Assembly (NCBI GenBank): GCA_036245805.1
Contig: BTRK01000003.1
Coordinates: 12,378,464-12,442,463 of the forward strand
From: Pristionchus mayeri
Taxonomy: Eukaryota; Nematoda; Chromadorea; Rhabditida; Neodiplogasteridae
Direction of reading: 5' to 3'
Length of the DNA stretch: 64,000 nucleotides
Shown here in pieces: positions 24,301-36,902 of this stretch. Made by a program: the position numbers and the translations under genes. Every line of letters begins with the position of its first letter. The stretch's first letter is position 1. The notes under the pieces are model-generated. The model did not search any database. It worked only from the letters and a program-made list of their open reading frames with translations, and was not told the origin of the DNA.

Positions 24301-27300
24301 CGAATTGACAGAGCTTGTTTAGAGCTATCGATTGCATTTTTTGACTGCACGATTGGACCACGTTGAACCGAAATATGACCAAACAACGAAATCTTTCAAA
24401 AATAACTAAGTCCAGAAAAGTCGAGAATCACCCATAGTAAATGGATAGTCCAAGTACAGAGATATGAAAAATGGTCAACATAGACACGCCCTAATTTTGT
24501 ATGGAGATTCCATATTAAGATGGTGTTTGGTATGCGAAGCCAAAAAATCGATATTTTTATCACGAAATTCAGTTTTTCGCAGTTTTCACTATGAATACTT
24601 GATTTGACCGTTGGAGCAAGGCGAACAATAATCATTTAGGGAGGACTCTAACTGGGAAAGGGGGGGGGGGTGGTCGAAGGAAATTAGGGGAAATGGAGGT
24701 GACCAAACTGGTCTCACCTCTCGTGAAGATCGAAGAGACGACTCCATCCTCTCTCACGTCTTCTTCCAATCGATGCTCTGGCACTGAAGAAGAAGATTTT
24801 ACAATTTAGAAACAATGCGCACATGGAAACCACTATCTCCATATAAAGACCTACCAATTTAATCGTACAAATAAGAAATACGACTAGGAAAATAACTAAA
24901 AGCGGCGAAAAATCTAACGAATTGGACGAACCAAAGCATCACGGATCTATACAACTCGTTAGAGTGCGTGAACAGAGGTCACTGATAGCAAAACATAAAG
25001 GTTAGCTAAGAAGAGTAATCAATAATCACAGCAATACTTACTTACGCGTTAGAGATGGAGCGAAAAACGGATCAGGCCGGCTAATCCTACCAATTATAAG
25101 TGTTGAACGCATCGAAACCGCACCAAAACGGGAACAATGATAGACCAGTTCACGTAGACTAGGAACAAGCAAGAAAATACATTAAATAATCGATGAAAAA
25201 GCGATAAAAATCTATAAATCGATAAAACAGACAGCCGAATATATCGTTCCTACAGTATCTGTTCAATGCCTCCTCGACGGTATAATAGCGCAACTTCCTT
25301 AGTAATTAACGTAATTTCTCCCGGATCTTCAAAAAATTCAAATGAGGAGCACAATTAAACGAAAGTATAAATCTTCGTTTGCTTTCGCGTTTTGGACTGA
25401 TATGAGACCATTAAATATGAATATTGCCCGACGAACTTATAATTTTTCGTATAAACGGCATTTTAACCTTATTTTTTCAATTTTGACCTACTTAGAGGAG
25501 TCAGACCTAGTTCGTCGACCAACCACTCGATTTGTCTCGGGGAAAGCTATCGAATTCTTTTTTGGTCGACCGTTTTGGTCGCAAATTACGCAAGTGCTCC
25601 TCAAATCTCGCTTTAGAGTGGAGAACTGTCCGAGCCGAGTGGGCGGAGCTTGTGGTGTCTACGTACAGAAAACATTTTTTTTTCCATTTTGCTCAGAATC
25701 GTGAGATCTACAACTTCCTCAACGTAGGACCAACGGCCAAATCAAGTATTCATAGTGAAAACTGCGAAAACCTGAATTTCGTGATAAAAATATCGATTTT
25801 TTGGCTTCGCATACCAAAAACACCATCTTTTTTTTTCTTAATATGGAATCTCCATACAAAATTAGGGGGTGTCTATGTTGACCATTTTTCATATCTCTGT
25901 CCTTGGACTATCCATTTACTATGGGTGATTCTCGACTTTTCTGGACTTTTACTATGGGAGATTCTCGACTTTTCTGGAACGGGTAAAATTGAGATATTTC
26001 AGCTACAAATTTCGCATGAGAAGCGATTTCTCACTCGATTTGTATCTTATCAATGTTTTTGGACATTTCTGATCTATTTTCAAGATATTATAATGGGCAG
26101 AAACCCGATATACCCACGTGCAACACGTGAACTGTGAATATCATACCTCCATTTTGGAATAAATAAAATAATTAGAGAAGAGAATTACATGAATTTGAGC
26201 AGGAACGAAACGAAAAATGATTTAAAATGTCCAAAAACATTGATAAGATACAAATCGAGTGGGAAATCGCTTCTCATGAGAAATTTGTAGCTGAAATATC
26301 TCAATTTTACCCGTTTCAGACAGTTTTCATCCAATAACTTGAAAACGAAGAGTCGTAGCGATTGGAAGCCCTTAGACGAATTGACAGAGCTTGTTTAGAG
26401 CTATCGATTGCATTTTTTGACTGCACGATTGGACCACGTTAAACCGAAATATGACCAAACAACGAAATCTTTCAAAAATAACTAAGTCCAGAAAAGTCGA
26501 GAATCACCCATAGTAAATGGATAGTCCAAGTACAGAGATATGAAAAATGGTCAACATAGACACGCCCTAATTTTGTATGGAGATTCCATATTAAGATGGT
26601 GTTTGGTATGCGAAGCCAAAAAATCGATATTTTTATCACGAAATTCAGTTTTTCGCAGTTTTCACTATGAATACTTGATTTGACCGTTGGAGCAAGGCGA
26701 ACAATAATCATTTAGGGAGGACTCTAACTGGGAAAGGGGGGGGGGGGTGGTCGAAGGAAATTAGGGGAAATGGAGGTGACCAAACTGGTCTCACCTCTCG
26801 TGAAGATCGAAGAGACGACTCCATCCTCTCTCACGTCTTCTTCCAATCGATGCTCTGGCACTGAAGAAGAAGATTTTACAATTTAGAAACAATGCGCACA
26901 TGGAAACCACTATCTCCATATAAAGACCTACCAATTTAATCGTACAAATAAGAAATACGACTAGGAAAATAACTAAAAGCGGCGAAAAATCTAACGAATT
27001 GGACGAACCAAAGCATCACGGATCTATACAACTCGTTAGAGTGCGTGAACAGAGGTCACTGATAGCAAAACATAAAGGTTAGCTAAGAAGAGTAATCAAT
27101 AATCACAGCAATACTTACTTACGCGTTAGAGATGGAGCGAAAAACGGATCAGGCCGGCTAATCCTACCAATTATAAGTGTTGAACGCATCGAAACCGCAC
27201 CAAAACGGGAACAATGATAGACCAGTTCACGTAGACTAGGAACAAGCAAGAAAATACATTAAATAATCGATGAAAAAGCGATAAAAATCTATAAATCGAT

Positions 27301-30300
27301 AAAACAGACAGCCGAATATATCGTTCCTACAGTATCTGTTCAATGCCTCCTCGACGGTATAATAGCGCAACTTCCTTAGTAATTAACGTAATTTCTCCCG
27401 GATCTTCAAAAAATTCAAATGAGGAGCACAATTAAACGAAAGTATAAATCTTCGTTTGCTTTCGCGTTTTGGACTGATATGAGACCATTAAATATGAATA
27501 TTGCCCGACGAACTTATAATTTTTCGTATAAACGGCATTTTAACCTTATTTTTTCAATTTTGACCTACTTAGAGGAGTCAGACCTAGTTCGTCGACCAAC
27601 CACTCGATTTGTCTCGGGGAAAGCTATCGAATTCTTTTTTGGTCGACCGTTTTGGTCGCAAATTACGCAAGTGCTCCTCAAATCTCGCTTTAGAGTGGAG
27701 AACTGTCCGAGCCGAGTGGGCGGAGCTTGTGGTGTCTACGTACAGAAAACATTTTTTTTTCCATTTTGCTCAGAATCGTGAGATCTACAACTTCCTCAAC
27801 GTAGGACCAACGGCCAAATCAAGTATTCATAGTGAAAACTGCGAAAACCTGAATTTCGTGATAAAAATATCGATTTTTTTGGCTTCGCATACCAAAAACA
27901 CCATCTTTTTTTTTCTTAATATGGAATCTCCATACAAAATTAGGGGGTGTCTATGTTGACCATTTTTCATATCTCTGTCCTTGGACTATCCATTTACTAT
28001 GGGTGATTCTCGACTTTTCTGGACTTTTACTATGGGAGATTCTCGACTTTTCTGGAACGGGTAAAATTGAGATATTTCAGCTACAAATTTCGCATGAGAA
28101 GCGATTTCTCACTCGATTTGTATCTTATCAATGTTTTTGGACATTTCTGATCTATTTTCAAGATATTATAATGGGGCAGAAACCCGATATACCCACGTGC
28201 TACACGTGAACTGTGAATATCATACCTCCATTTTGGAATAAATAAAATAATTAGAGAAGAGAATTACATGAATTTGAGCAGGAACGAAACGAAAAATGAT
28301 TTAAAATGTCCAAAAACATTGATAAGATACAAATCGAGTGAGAAATCGCTTCTCATGAGAAATTTGTAGCTGAAATATCTCAATTTTACCCGTTTCAGAC
28401 AGTTTTCATCCAATAACTTGAAAACGAAGAGTCGTAGCGATTGGAAGCCCTTAGACGAATTGACAGAGCTTGTTTAGAGCTATCGATTGCATTTTTTGAC
28501 TGCACGATTGGACCACGTTAAACCGAAATATGACCAAACAACGAAATCTTTCAAAAATAACTAAGTCCAGAAAAGTCGAGAATCACCCATAGTAAATGGA
28601 TAGTCCAAGTACAGAGATATGAAAAATGGTCAACATAGACACGCCCTAATTTTGTATGGAGATTCCATATTAAGATGGTGTTTGGTATGCGAAGCCAAAA
28701 AATCGATATTTTTATCACGAAATTCAGTTTTTCGCAGTTTTCACTATGAATACTTGATTTGACCGTTGGAGCAAGGCGAACAATAATCATTTAGGGAGGA
28801 CTCTAACTGGGAAAGGGGGGGGGGGTGGTCGAAGGAAATTAGGGGAAATGGAGGTGACCAAACTGGTCTCACCTCTCGTGAAGATCGAAGAGACGACTCC
28901 ATCCTCTCTCACGTCTTCTTCCAATCGATGCTCTGGCACTGAAGAAGAAGATTTTACAATTTAGAAACAATGCGCACATGGAAACCACTATCTCCATATA
29001 AAGACCTACCAATTTAATCGTACAAATAAGAAATACGACTAGGAAAATAACTAAAAGCGGCGAAAAATCTAACGAATTGGACGAACCAAAGCATCACGGA
29101 TCTATACAACTCGTTAGAGTGCGTGAACAGAGGTCACTGATAGCAAAACATAAAGGTTAGCTAAGAAGAGTAATCAATAATCACAGCAATACTTACTTAC
29201 GCGTTAGAGATGGAGCGAAAAACGGATCAGGCCGGCTAATCCTACCAATTATAAGTGTTGAACGCATCGAAACCGCACCAAAACGGGAACAATGATAGAC
29301 CAGTTCACGTAGACTAGGAACAAGCAAGAAAATACATTAAATAATCGATGAAAAAGCGATAAAAATCTATAAATCGATAAAACAGACAGCCGAATATATC
29401 GTTCCTACAGTATCTGTTCAATGCCTCCTCGACGGTATAATAGCGCAACTTCCTTAGTAATTAACGTAATTTCTCCCGGATCTTCAAAAAATTCAAATGA
29501 GGAGCACAATTAAACGAAAGTATAAATCTTCGTTTGCTTTCGCGTTTTGGACTGATATGAGACCATTAAATATGAATATTGCCCGACGAACTTATAATTT
29601 TTCGTATAAACGGCATTTTAACCTTATTTTTTCAATTTTGACCTACTTAGAGGAGTCAGACCTAGTTCGTCGACCAACCACTCGATTTGTCTCGGGGAAA
29701 GCTATCGAATTCTTTTTTGGTCGACCGTTTTGGTCGCAAATTACGCAAGTGCTCCTCAAATCTCGCTTTAGAGTGGAGAACTGTCCGAGCCGAGTGGGCG
29801 GAGCTTGTGGTGTCTACGTACAGAAAACATTTTTTTTTCCATTTTGCTCAGAATCGTGAGATCTACAACTTCCTCAACGTAGGACCAACGGCCAAATCAA
29901 GTATTCATAGTGAAAACTGCGAAAACCTGAATTTCGTGATAAAAATATCGATTTTTTTGGCTTCGCATACCAAAAACACCATCTTTTTTTTTCTTAATAT
30001 GGAATCTCCATACAAAATTAGGGGGTGTCTATGTTGACCATTTTTCATATCTCTGTCCTTGGACTATCCATTTACTATGGGTGATTCTCGACTTTTCTGG
30101 ACTTTTACTATGGGAGATTCTCGACTTTTCTGGAACGGGTAAAATTGAGATATTTCAGCCACAAATTTCGCATGAGAAGCGATTTCTCACTCGATTTGTA
30201 TCTTATCAATGTTTTTGGACATTTCTGATCTATTTTCAAGATATTATAATGGGCAGAAACCCGATATACCCACGTGCAACACGTGAACTGTGAATATCAT

Positions 30301-30845
30301 ACCTCCATTTTGGAATAAATAAAATAATTAGAGAAGAGAATTACATGAATTTGAGCAGGAACGAAACGAAAAATGATTTAAAATGTCCAAAAACATTGAT
30401 AAGATACAAATCGAGTGAGAAATCGCTTCTCATGAGAAATTTGTAGCTGAAATATCTCAATTTTACCCGTTTCAGACAGTTTTCATCCAATAACTTGAAA
30501 ACGAAGAGTCGTAGCGATTGGAAGCCCTTAGACGAATTGACAGAACTTGTTTAGAGCTATCGATTGCATTTTTTGACTGCACGATTGGACCACGTTGAAC
30601 CGAAATATGACCAAACAACGAAATCTTTCAAAAATAACTAAGTCCAGAAAAGTCGAGAATCACCCATAGTAAATGGATAGTCCAAGTACAGAGATATGAA
30701 AAATGGTCAACATAGACACGCCCTAATTTTGTATGGAGATTCCATATTAAGATGGTGTTTGGTATGCGAAGCCAAAAAATCGATATTTTTATCACGAAAT
30801 TCAGTTTTTCGCAGTTTTCACTATGAATACTTGATTTGACCGTTG
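18384..30845 (+). repeat. Six-copy tandem array of a 2.08-kb unit
   Basis: Units start at the GAGCAAG motif at 18384, 20463, 22539, 24614, 26690 and 28769, with lengths 2075-2079 bp, and the copies look more than 99% identical. Each unit holds the right part of the inserted element plus a foldback core; for example, 19493-19720 is inverse to 20261-20460. Units 4-6 share private variants (CAGTTCACGTAGACT versus CAGTACACGTAGAAT), and units 4 and 5 share another (CACGTTAAACC). The recurring open frames of 68-201 codons follow the repeats and do not resemble known proteins. Confidence 0.95.
18431..18443. repeat. Poly-G tract, variable between array units
   Basis: The uninterrupted G run just inside each unit start is 14, 10, 9, 11, 12 and 11 long in units 1 to 6 (near 18430, 20510, 22584, 24660, 26736 and 28815), while flanking bases are nearly invariant. 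Such tracts can form G-quadruplexes and slip during replication. Confidence 0.9.
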
Positions 30846-31320
30846 GTCCTACGTTGAGGAAGTTGTAGATCTCACGATTCTGAGCAAAATGCAAAAAAAA
30901 AGTTTTCTGTACGATCAAAATTGAAAGAAATACGTAAATTTATCGCAGTAGATCGCAAAAAACGATAATGTGCAGATTTCACCAAAATAAGCTGATTGGT
31001 CATCTTCTGACCCCAATGGTATCCATCAACCAAGTTAATTGAAAATCGGTGATGCAAAATATTTCTAGTAGCCAGCGTTCCTATACTTTTACAGGAGACC
31101 CGTGTTATCTAAGAGAGAGAAAACGTGAGCACCGCTCAACAACTCTAAAACGAGACAAGACTGAATAGAATAGAAGGGAAGAGGTGAGAGGCAATCAATA
31201 ACACTCGAGGAAGAGAGGCGGAGGGGTCAATGATCTACCCGCCCTGTGAATAGGAAGAGAAGGGAAGCGAGTCAACAACTGCACTCGAGAGAGAGGGGAG
31301 AGGGAGTAAACAACTATGGT

Positions 31321-33290
31321 AATTGACTAAGATTACAAGGCAAGGCCTTTACATAACACATACCAAGATCATTCCAGGCCTTCTCTCGATTTTCTCCGTC
31401 TCTACGGATGGCTCATCGAATGTTTCTCCCGCAGATTCGTGTGAACTGATGAATTATCTGGTGAGTGGAGTAATGGAAGAAACAAAAACAATATTTCGCT
31501 CACTCAATCAAGGGACGGAAGGGTTGGAGTGATCGGAAGCCTCTCCAATTTCCACCTGAACAAATGCACATATCGAGTTGTGGTTTCAAGAATGTGTAGT
31601 AAGTTGGAAGAGACTATTTGAGCCGTACCCTTCTCCGATCGGAGTTTAAAAATAAAAAAAAATTATCACTGGCAAAATGCGGGGAAATGCTTTTTCAACA
31701 TTTCTCATCAGTTTACTAACAAGCGATATCCTGTCCCAATCGTCTCCTCTTTAGCTCTCGATTCTCTCATGGTGTGTCGATGCTTGGCCATGTCCTCTCT
31801 CCTCTCCCTGCAGATGCTGCTTCATCGGCTACAGTCGAGTCGGCTGATGGATGCAGCCAGTAATCGAACCCTTAGTATGCTATTTTAATTAATTTTTCCC
31901 TTACCAGCCTGTTGTACAATGTACAATGCTACTTTTAAAACTTATGAAGCAACTTTGGGGCACTCAACTGCCTGGAGCAGTTGATGAAATTTGACTAGTT
32001 TTCTTTCATGATTTCCTCAAAACATTAAATTCGAATTGTATAATCGTTTTCCAAGGTGATACTGGTCACAATTGTTGCCGTGCTCGAATAAATATTTGCT
32101 CAACCTGTTTGGTTTTTGAAACTGCCCAGTGCATAATGAATATTTATTAGTCTATTTTGGAATCCTTAATTAATTAATCTGTCTTGGCGGTGAAAACTGA
32201 GTTCCTTTCGTTTCAAAGACGTCTAATAAAACGATATGGAGATGTTCGCGTGTAATAGTCGCTCGTCGGCTCGAAACCTGCCACTCCTTCCCCCGAATAG
32301 TCTCGAACTGCAGCTGTTCCATCTGCCGATGACAAACGCTGCTATTGAGGGATGCGATGAGTATTGTCACCCTGTGCTTTGTTTTTTCCCGGTCATACAC
32401 GCCAAATGCATTGTCGATTTAGTTTCACCAAGACTTATGCAATCAGTTTGGTGCACGAAACTGCCATGCCAGCAACGAAAAATGCCCGGACTGCATCCAT
32501 TTTTACAGATGGGTCTCGTAAAGTTCCATGTCGCGCATCTAAACTCGACATAAAAATGAAAGTAGTCCGAAATGCTGGCACGTGATGATTCTGGGATGCG
32601 CCATATTACATGCTGGTTTTATGCAGAGGAACAAGATGATGCATTGTTTTTTTTCAATGTCAGATGGTCATTTGTGTGAGGATATTTTCATTCTAGTTCA
32701 GGCTCCTTTCTTGTTTCAAAGATACTTAACATTTGTATCGTCTCACATTTCTTTGATCTCAATCGCACTGATCTTTCGACAAATTAATTTTACACTACTT
32801 GCAAGTCGAGGTGGAGATTAAAGCTTTCCTCACTCTCGTACAATGTGTTACTCGACGTTTGCCTTAGTTGATTGCAGACTTCACTCGAATATACTGACAC
32901 ACACGATGCAGCCATAGAGAGATTCGCTGAGGTGACCGAAATCCCCTCTTCCACTCCGATCTGCCTTGTTTAATCTGTGCGGCCAGAGCTTCGTATTGGA
33001 TATGAGAAAAGGAGAGGGATACTAATTAATAGGCAACGATTAACGGCTCGCAGTAGGATTTTGTAGTAAATATCGAGTTCCAGATCTCATTTGCATTTAT
33101 TTAGTCGTTGATGGAAGACACATCGAATGCGCCCAGCACAACGTAAATAAGTTGATGCGGTGACCCTGGTGCATTTACAGAAAGGCCGAGTCTGCTGACA
33201 TGGATATACAATTAATACAATTTTCTTCCACTGTACGCAAATCAAGGGCGAACATCTAGTTAAGATGCAATTCAAAAGAATATCATGCAT
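31321..33290 (+). repeat. Dispersed repeat family copies
   Basis: Positions 31380-31680 carry the first block (GGGTTGGAGTGATCGG, TCTCCGATCGG). Positions 31740-31870 carry the CTCTCGATTCTCTCATGGTG and CTGCAGATGCTGCTTCATCG block. Blocks of the GGTGCACGAAACTGCC type occur at about 31940, 32110 and 32440. No gene was recognised; the open frames in 32170-32820 are not conserved. Confidence 0.65.
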
Positions 33291-33519
33291 GTGACAGCCA
33301 TTGAGAGATTCACAAGGGAACCGCAAAAGTACACAGAAGTCAAACATAAATTTGATGCTACCACGGAATGCTGACCCCTAATGGAAGCCCAATGCGTATC
33401 TAACATCGTTGGATAGTTGTTTCCTAAGACCCGAAAATCAATCATGAAAATTAGGAGGAAATTTTCGCCCATACAGCCCAGAATGGTATTCGATTCTTGG
33501 AGAACTTCTCCCATCACTC

Positions 33520-33592
33520 CGAATGGCTCAGTAGGTAGCGAGTCCTCATTTTTGCAGAAAGTCAGGGGTTCAACTCCCAACAGATGAGACAT
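33520..33592 (+). pseudogene. tRNA-derived sequence, left arm
   Basis: TGGCTCAGTAGG at about 33525 and GGGGTTCAACTCCC at about 33568 have the spacing of polymerase III boxes A and B. The acceptor stem does not pair well, so it is a tRNA-like pseudogene or SINE head. Confidence 0.5.
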
Positions 33593-33969
33593 TTTTTGCC
33601 TATTTTTTCCAAATCTATTTGACTTCTCCCATGACTTTATTTCTCTGATTGCCATGTTTTACACAGTTGCAATGCTTCATCTTGCGACCCATGCAACAAA
33701 AACACTAGAGCCAGTGAATTTGTTTAAATTGTACAGCGATGTATGCTGCACCAGGACTTCTTTCAGATACATCTATATTATGGAATGTGTAGGGGCGCAT
33801 CTGGTGAAAATAGTATTTATATTGTTGCACCTTCGCAGCATGTTAGCCTCTGTTTTTGTTGCATGGGTCGCAAGATGAAGCATTGCAACTCTGTAAGGCA
33901 TGGCAATCAGGGAAATTCAGTCATGGGAGAAGTCAAACAGATTTGGAAAAAAGCAAAAGATGTCTCATC

Positions 33970-34052
33970 TGTTGGGGGTTGAACCAATGACTTTCTGCAA
34001 AAGGTGAGGACGCGCTGCCGACTGAGCCATTAGAGGTAGTGGGAGAAGCCCT
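33970..34052 (-). pseudogene. tRNA-derived sequence, right arm
   Basis: Inverse copy of the left-arm tRNA-like sequence, with TGGCTCAGTCGG and GGTTCAACCCCC on the minus strand. The A box is closer to the tRNA consensus than in the left arm. No convincing full cloverleaf could be drawn by eye. Confidence 0.5.
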
Positions 34053-34241
34053 CCTATAATGGAATACTAGTCTGGGCTGTATGTGCGAAAATTTCGTCCT
34101 AATGTTCATAATTGACGTTCGGGTCTTGGGAAACAACTATCCAATGATGGTATATACGCATTGGGCTTCCATTAGGGGTCAGTACCCCGTGCTAGCATCA
34201 AATTTATGTTTGACTTCCGCGTACTTTTGCGGTTCCCTTGT

Positions 34242-36119
34242 CAGTGAGATGAGAAACGTTTGTTTTTCCATACAACTTAGTAATTGTATGTCTGGCTCGT
34301 GAAAGATATCGTGCGGAAAAGTATCCGAAATGCTCTTCCATCAGATCCGATTAATACTGCTTAAGATATCCTTTCCCTCTCCTCTCCATCCTTCGATGAC
34401 CCTGTAAAAGCTGCAGCACAGGAAATGGTTAGGTCGTTAAGAGATAATTGTTGGTTACATTGTTTGTACTGCCATTTCCGAGAGGATTATCCCCATGTTG
34501 TTATCATAAATTATAATACAAGGTTGGTACACGAAACTGCCAAGCAGTTTCGAGGAAAGGCTCAAGGAAAATTCATATGATACAATGAAACTCTCAATTA
34601 CAAGGGCTGTGACGAGGATCCCGTGGACGACTGAGACATAATAGATGCGATTCCTTGCCACTCACTGCGGCTGTTCTGCTGCAATACAAATATAATATCA
34701 CAGCATCCTCGTCGAAGTTTGATGTTTCATGGAATCTGTCAGAAAAAAATAGTTTGTTTACTATACAAAATTCAAGCAGCATACTTACTCTGTGGGCGCA
34801 TTCGACAACAATATGATCACTTTTCAAATATTATTACGATGTTCCAAATCTTAAGATATGTGTTCGCAGGATTGCATTCGATACTATATCAGCTTATGCA
34901 ATTAATTTGATGCACGAAACTGCCATGCGCAAAATGAACTTTAAAAAATATAATTTGGATCCAGCAATTAGCATGAGTGGGATGAGTAGTCGATGGACGA
35001 CGTGGAAATAGTCGACGTGACACGAGATTTTCTACGAATTTTCTACGATTGACATTAACTTCACGAGTCGACGTGAGATTTTGGTGACCGTCAAATTGTC
35101 TTGTCTAATTGGCAGATTCAATTTTATCTGAAACCCCTTCTTTAAAATCAGATTTTTCTCACCGTATTTCTGTTTTCCTTATTTTATAGTTACATCAACA
35201 ATTAGCTGGTCATGTTCACCCTGCCATCGACATAATTGGAAATAACAAAAAAGTTTTAAAGCAGTCGAATCAGTCTGCTTAGAGGGTGAGGGTGTCTCCT
35301 AAAAATATGTCTCATAAACAAACAATCAGGTTTACCCATAGAGGACGAAAAATGAACAAAGAATGATCATCTCCGTGCAAGAGATGTTCCAGAATTAAGG
35401 TTCTGAAATGAACGATCCCCTTATCAGCGTACTTCTAGTGAACATTAATTTATTTTAAAATTAAGGTCGGTGGCGATGAAGAATTGTTCTACAACAAACA
35501 ATTCATTTTACAAAATATCCCTGAAACCTCAAATTCATACATCCGTTGTTCAAAGTTTGATGTTTCATCTGTCTGAAGTCTCAAAAAAATAGTTTTGTTC
35601 ACTACACATATTCAAACAGTCAAATCCTATTTCCTTATGCTTTATGCACGGTTTATATTTTCTGTGAAAATCCATTTTTTTTCGTCAAAATAAACTGCGC
35701 CTGATTTAATACATTTTTAGCTCCAAATTAAATCAATAAAAAGCCGTAATCTCTTCCAGGTTTCCATATTACATATACCAAACAACATTCTAGCTCCGTC
35801 CGTCTATTCTATCCGTATCTTCTGTGGGCACTGCAGCCTTCGGCGAGTCTCTCGCAGACTTCTGAATTTTGTACTTTGTCTGGCGTCTGGTGAGTGGAAT
35901 GAGGGAAGCACCATTTGCACATTACTCACTCTTGCACATGCCAGATTGAGTCAGAGACGGATGGGTTGGAGTTTGCGAGAGTCTGTATTTTCATGTGAAG
36001 ATATGCGCATGCCGAGTTGTGGTTTCAGGGATGTGTGATATGTTGGAAAGGGCTACGTGAGCAGTATACCTCTCCGATCGGTGTTTAAAAATAATTCTCA
36101 CTGGCGAATGGGTGGTGCG
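34242..36119. repeat. Dispersed repeats, target of the MULE insertion
   Basis: Blocks of the ACACGAAACTGCCA type lie at about 34525 and 34910. A GTTTGATGTTTCAT block occurs twice (about 34715 and 35555). Positions 35810-36119 are a well-preserved first block of the dispersed family (CTGCAGCCTTCGGCGAGTCT), which continues on the far side of the MULE at 41457. No gene was seen. Confidence 0.6.
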
Positions 36120-36127
36120 AAAAAAAC
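36120..36127. repeat. Left 8-bp target-site duplication of the MULE
   Basis: AAAAAAAC directly before the GGGGG terminus, identical to 41449-41456. MULEs typically make 8-11 bp duplications (family knowledge). Confidence 0.85.
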
Positions 36128-36182
36128 GGGGGTATGACATTTGAGCAACGACATTTGCGCAACAGCAAAATCAGGTGCGCAA

Positions 36183-36830
36183 GCGACATTTGCGCAACGG
36201 GCCATAACTCCCTTCAGAATCATAGTAGAGCGCCCTGATTGGGTACGTTGGGTATCTATGGGTCCAAGCAACCGTACCCAGACTGATCTTTGGTCATTCT
36301 CCCCTGGGGCGACATTTGCGCAACGGGCCATAACTCCCTTCAGAGGCATCGTAGAGCGTCCCGATTGGGTACGTTGGGTCTCCATGGGTCCAATCAACCT
36401 TACCCAGACTGATCTTTGGTCATTCTCCCCTGGGGCGACATTTGCGCAACGGGCCATAACTCCCTTCAGAATCATCGTAGAGCGTCCCGATTGGGTACGT
36501 TGGGTCTCCATGGGTCCAAGCAACCTTACCCAGAGTGATCTTTGGTCATTCTCCCCTGGGGCGACATTTGCGCAACGGGCCATATCTCCCTTCCGAGGCA
36601 TCGTAGAGCGTCCCGATTGGGTACGTTGGGTCTCCATGGGTCCAATCAACCTTACCCAGACTGATCTTTGGTCATTCTCCCCTGGGGCGACATTTGCGCA
36701 ACGGACCATAACTCCCTTCAGAATCATCGTAGAGCGTCCCGATTGGGTACGTTGGGTCTCCATGGGTCCAAGCAACCGTACCCACACTGATCTTTGGTCA
36801 TTCTCCCCTGGGGCGACATTTGCGCAATGG
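36183..36830 (-). repeat. MULE left terminal array, five 126-bp units
   Basis: Units start at 36183, 36309, 36435, 36561 and 36687, with a partial sixth at 36813. Each begins GCGACATTTGCGCAACGG, a copy of the motif in the element's outer terminus. Units alternate between CAGAATCATCG and GAGGCATCG versions, giving a 252-bp higher-order period. The period is a multiple of three without stops, so long open frames appear on both strands (229 and 231 codons). I regard these as by-products. Confidence 0.95.
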
Positions 36831-36902
36831 AATTGACAACAATCTCACGCTGTTGAGCAATTATCGAAAAGTAATTATTTTATCGTTATTGAGAGAAAAC
36901 AA
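36831..36902 (-). other. MULE transposase 3' flank
   Basis: 72 bp between the stop codon and the left array. AT-rich; no canonical AATAAA was seen on the minus strand. Confidence 0.5.

Larger units (their letters stand above)
17400..31034. mobile_element. Foldback element expanded by an internal tandem array
   Basis: Outer inverted repeats at 17400-17528 and 30907-31034 (about 129 bp, beginning CTTGGTTGATGGA) enclose the whole array. On the right, the arm continues inward without a break (30841-30912), matching the inverse of 19435-19516. On the left, 17529-19440 interrupts the arm and is bordered by CGTACAG on both sides, as if a 1.9-kb element had inserted with a 7-bp duplication. A diverged piece of that insert also occurs at 48840-49050. 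No transposase was found. Confidence 0.65.
33308..34241. mobile_element. Foldback element with tRNA-like arms
   Basis: Arms of about 33308-33705 and 33840-34241 are inverted copies around a spacer. Each arm contains a sequence with a TGGCTCAGTMGG A-box-like and GGTTCAACYCC B-box-like motif. The ends begin CAAGGGAACCGCAAAAGT. No protein was found. It may be a SINE-derived sequence captured into a foldback, or two SINE copies in opposite orientation. Confidence 0.7.

Noticed and set aside
18860..30918. Repeated frames of 68-201 codons in the 2.08-kb units
   Set aside because: They are copies of one another by tandem duplication and overlap inverted repeat arms. The 201-codon version arises only from a T-run length change in unit 4. 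No domains are visible.
33520..34052. Functional tRNA genes
   Set aside because: A and B boxes are visible, but the acceptor and anticodon stems do not pair convincingly, so only tRNA-derived sequence is claimed.
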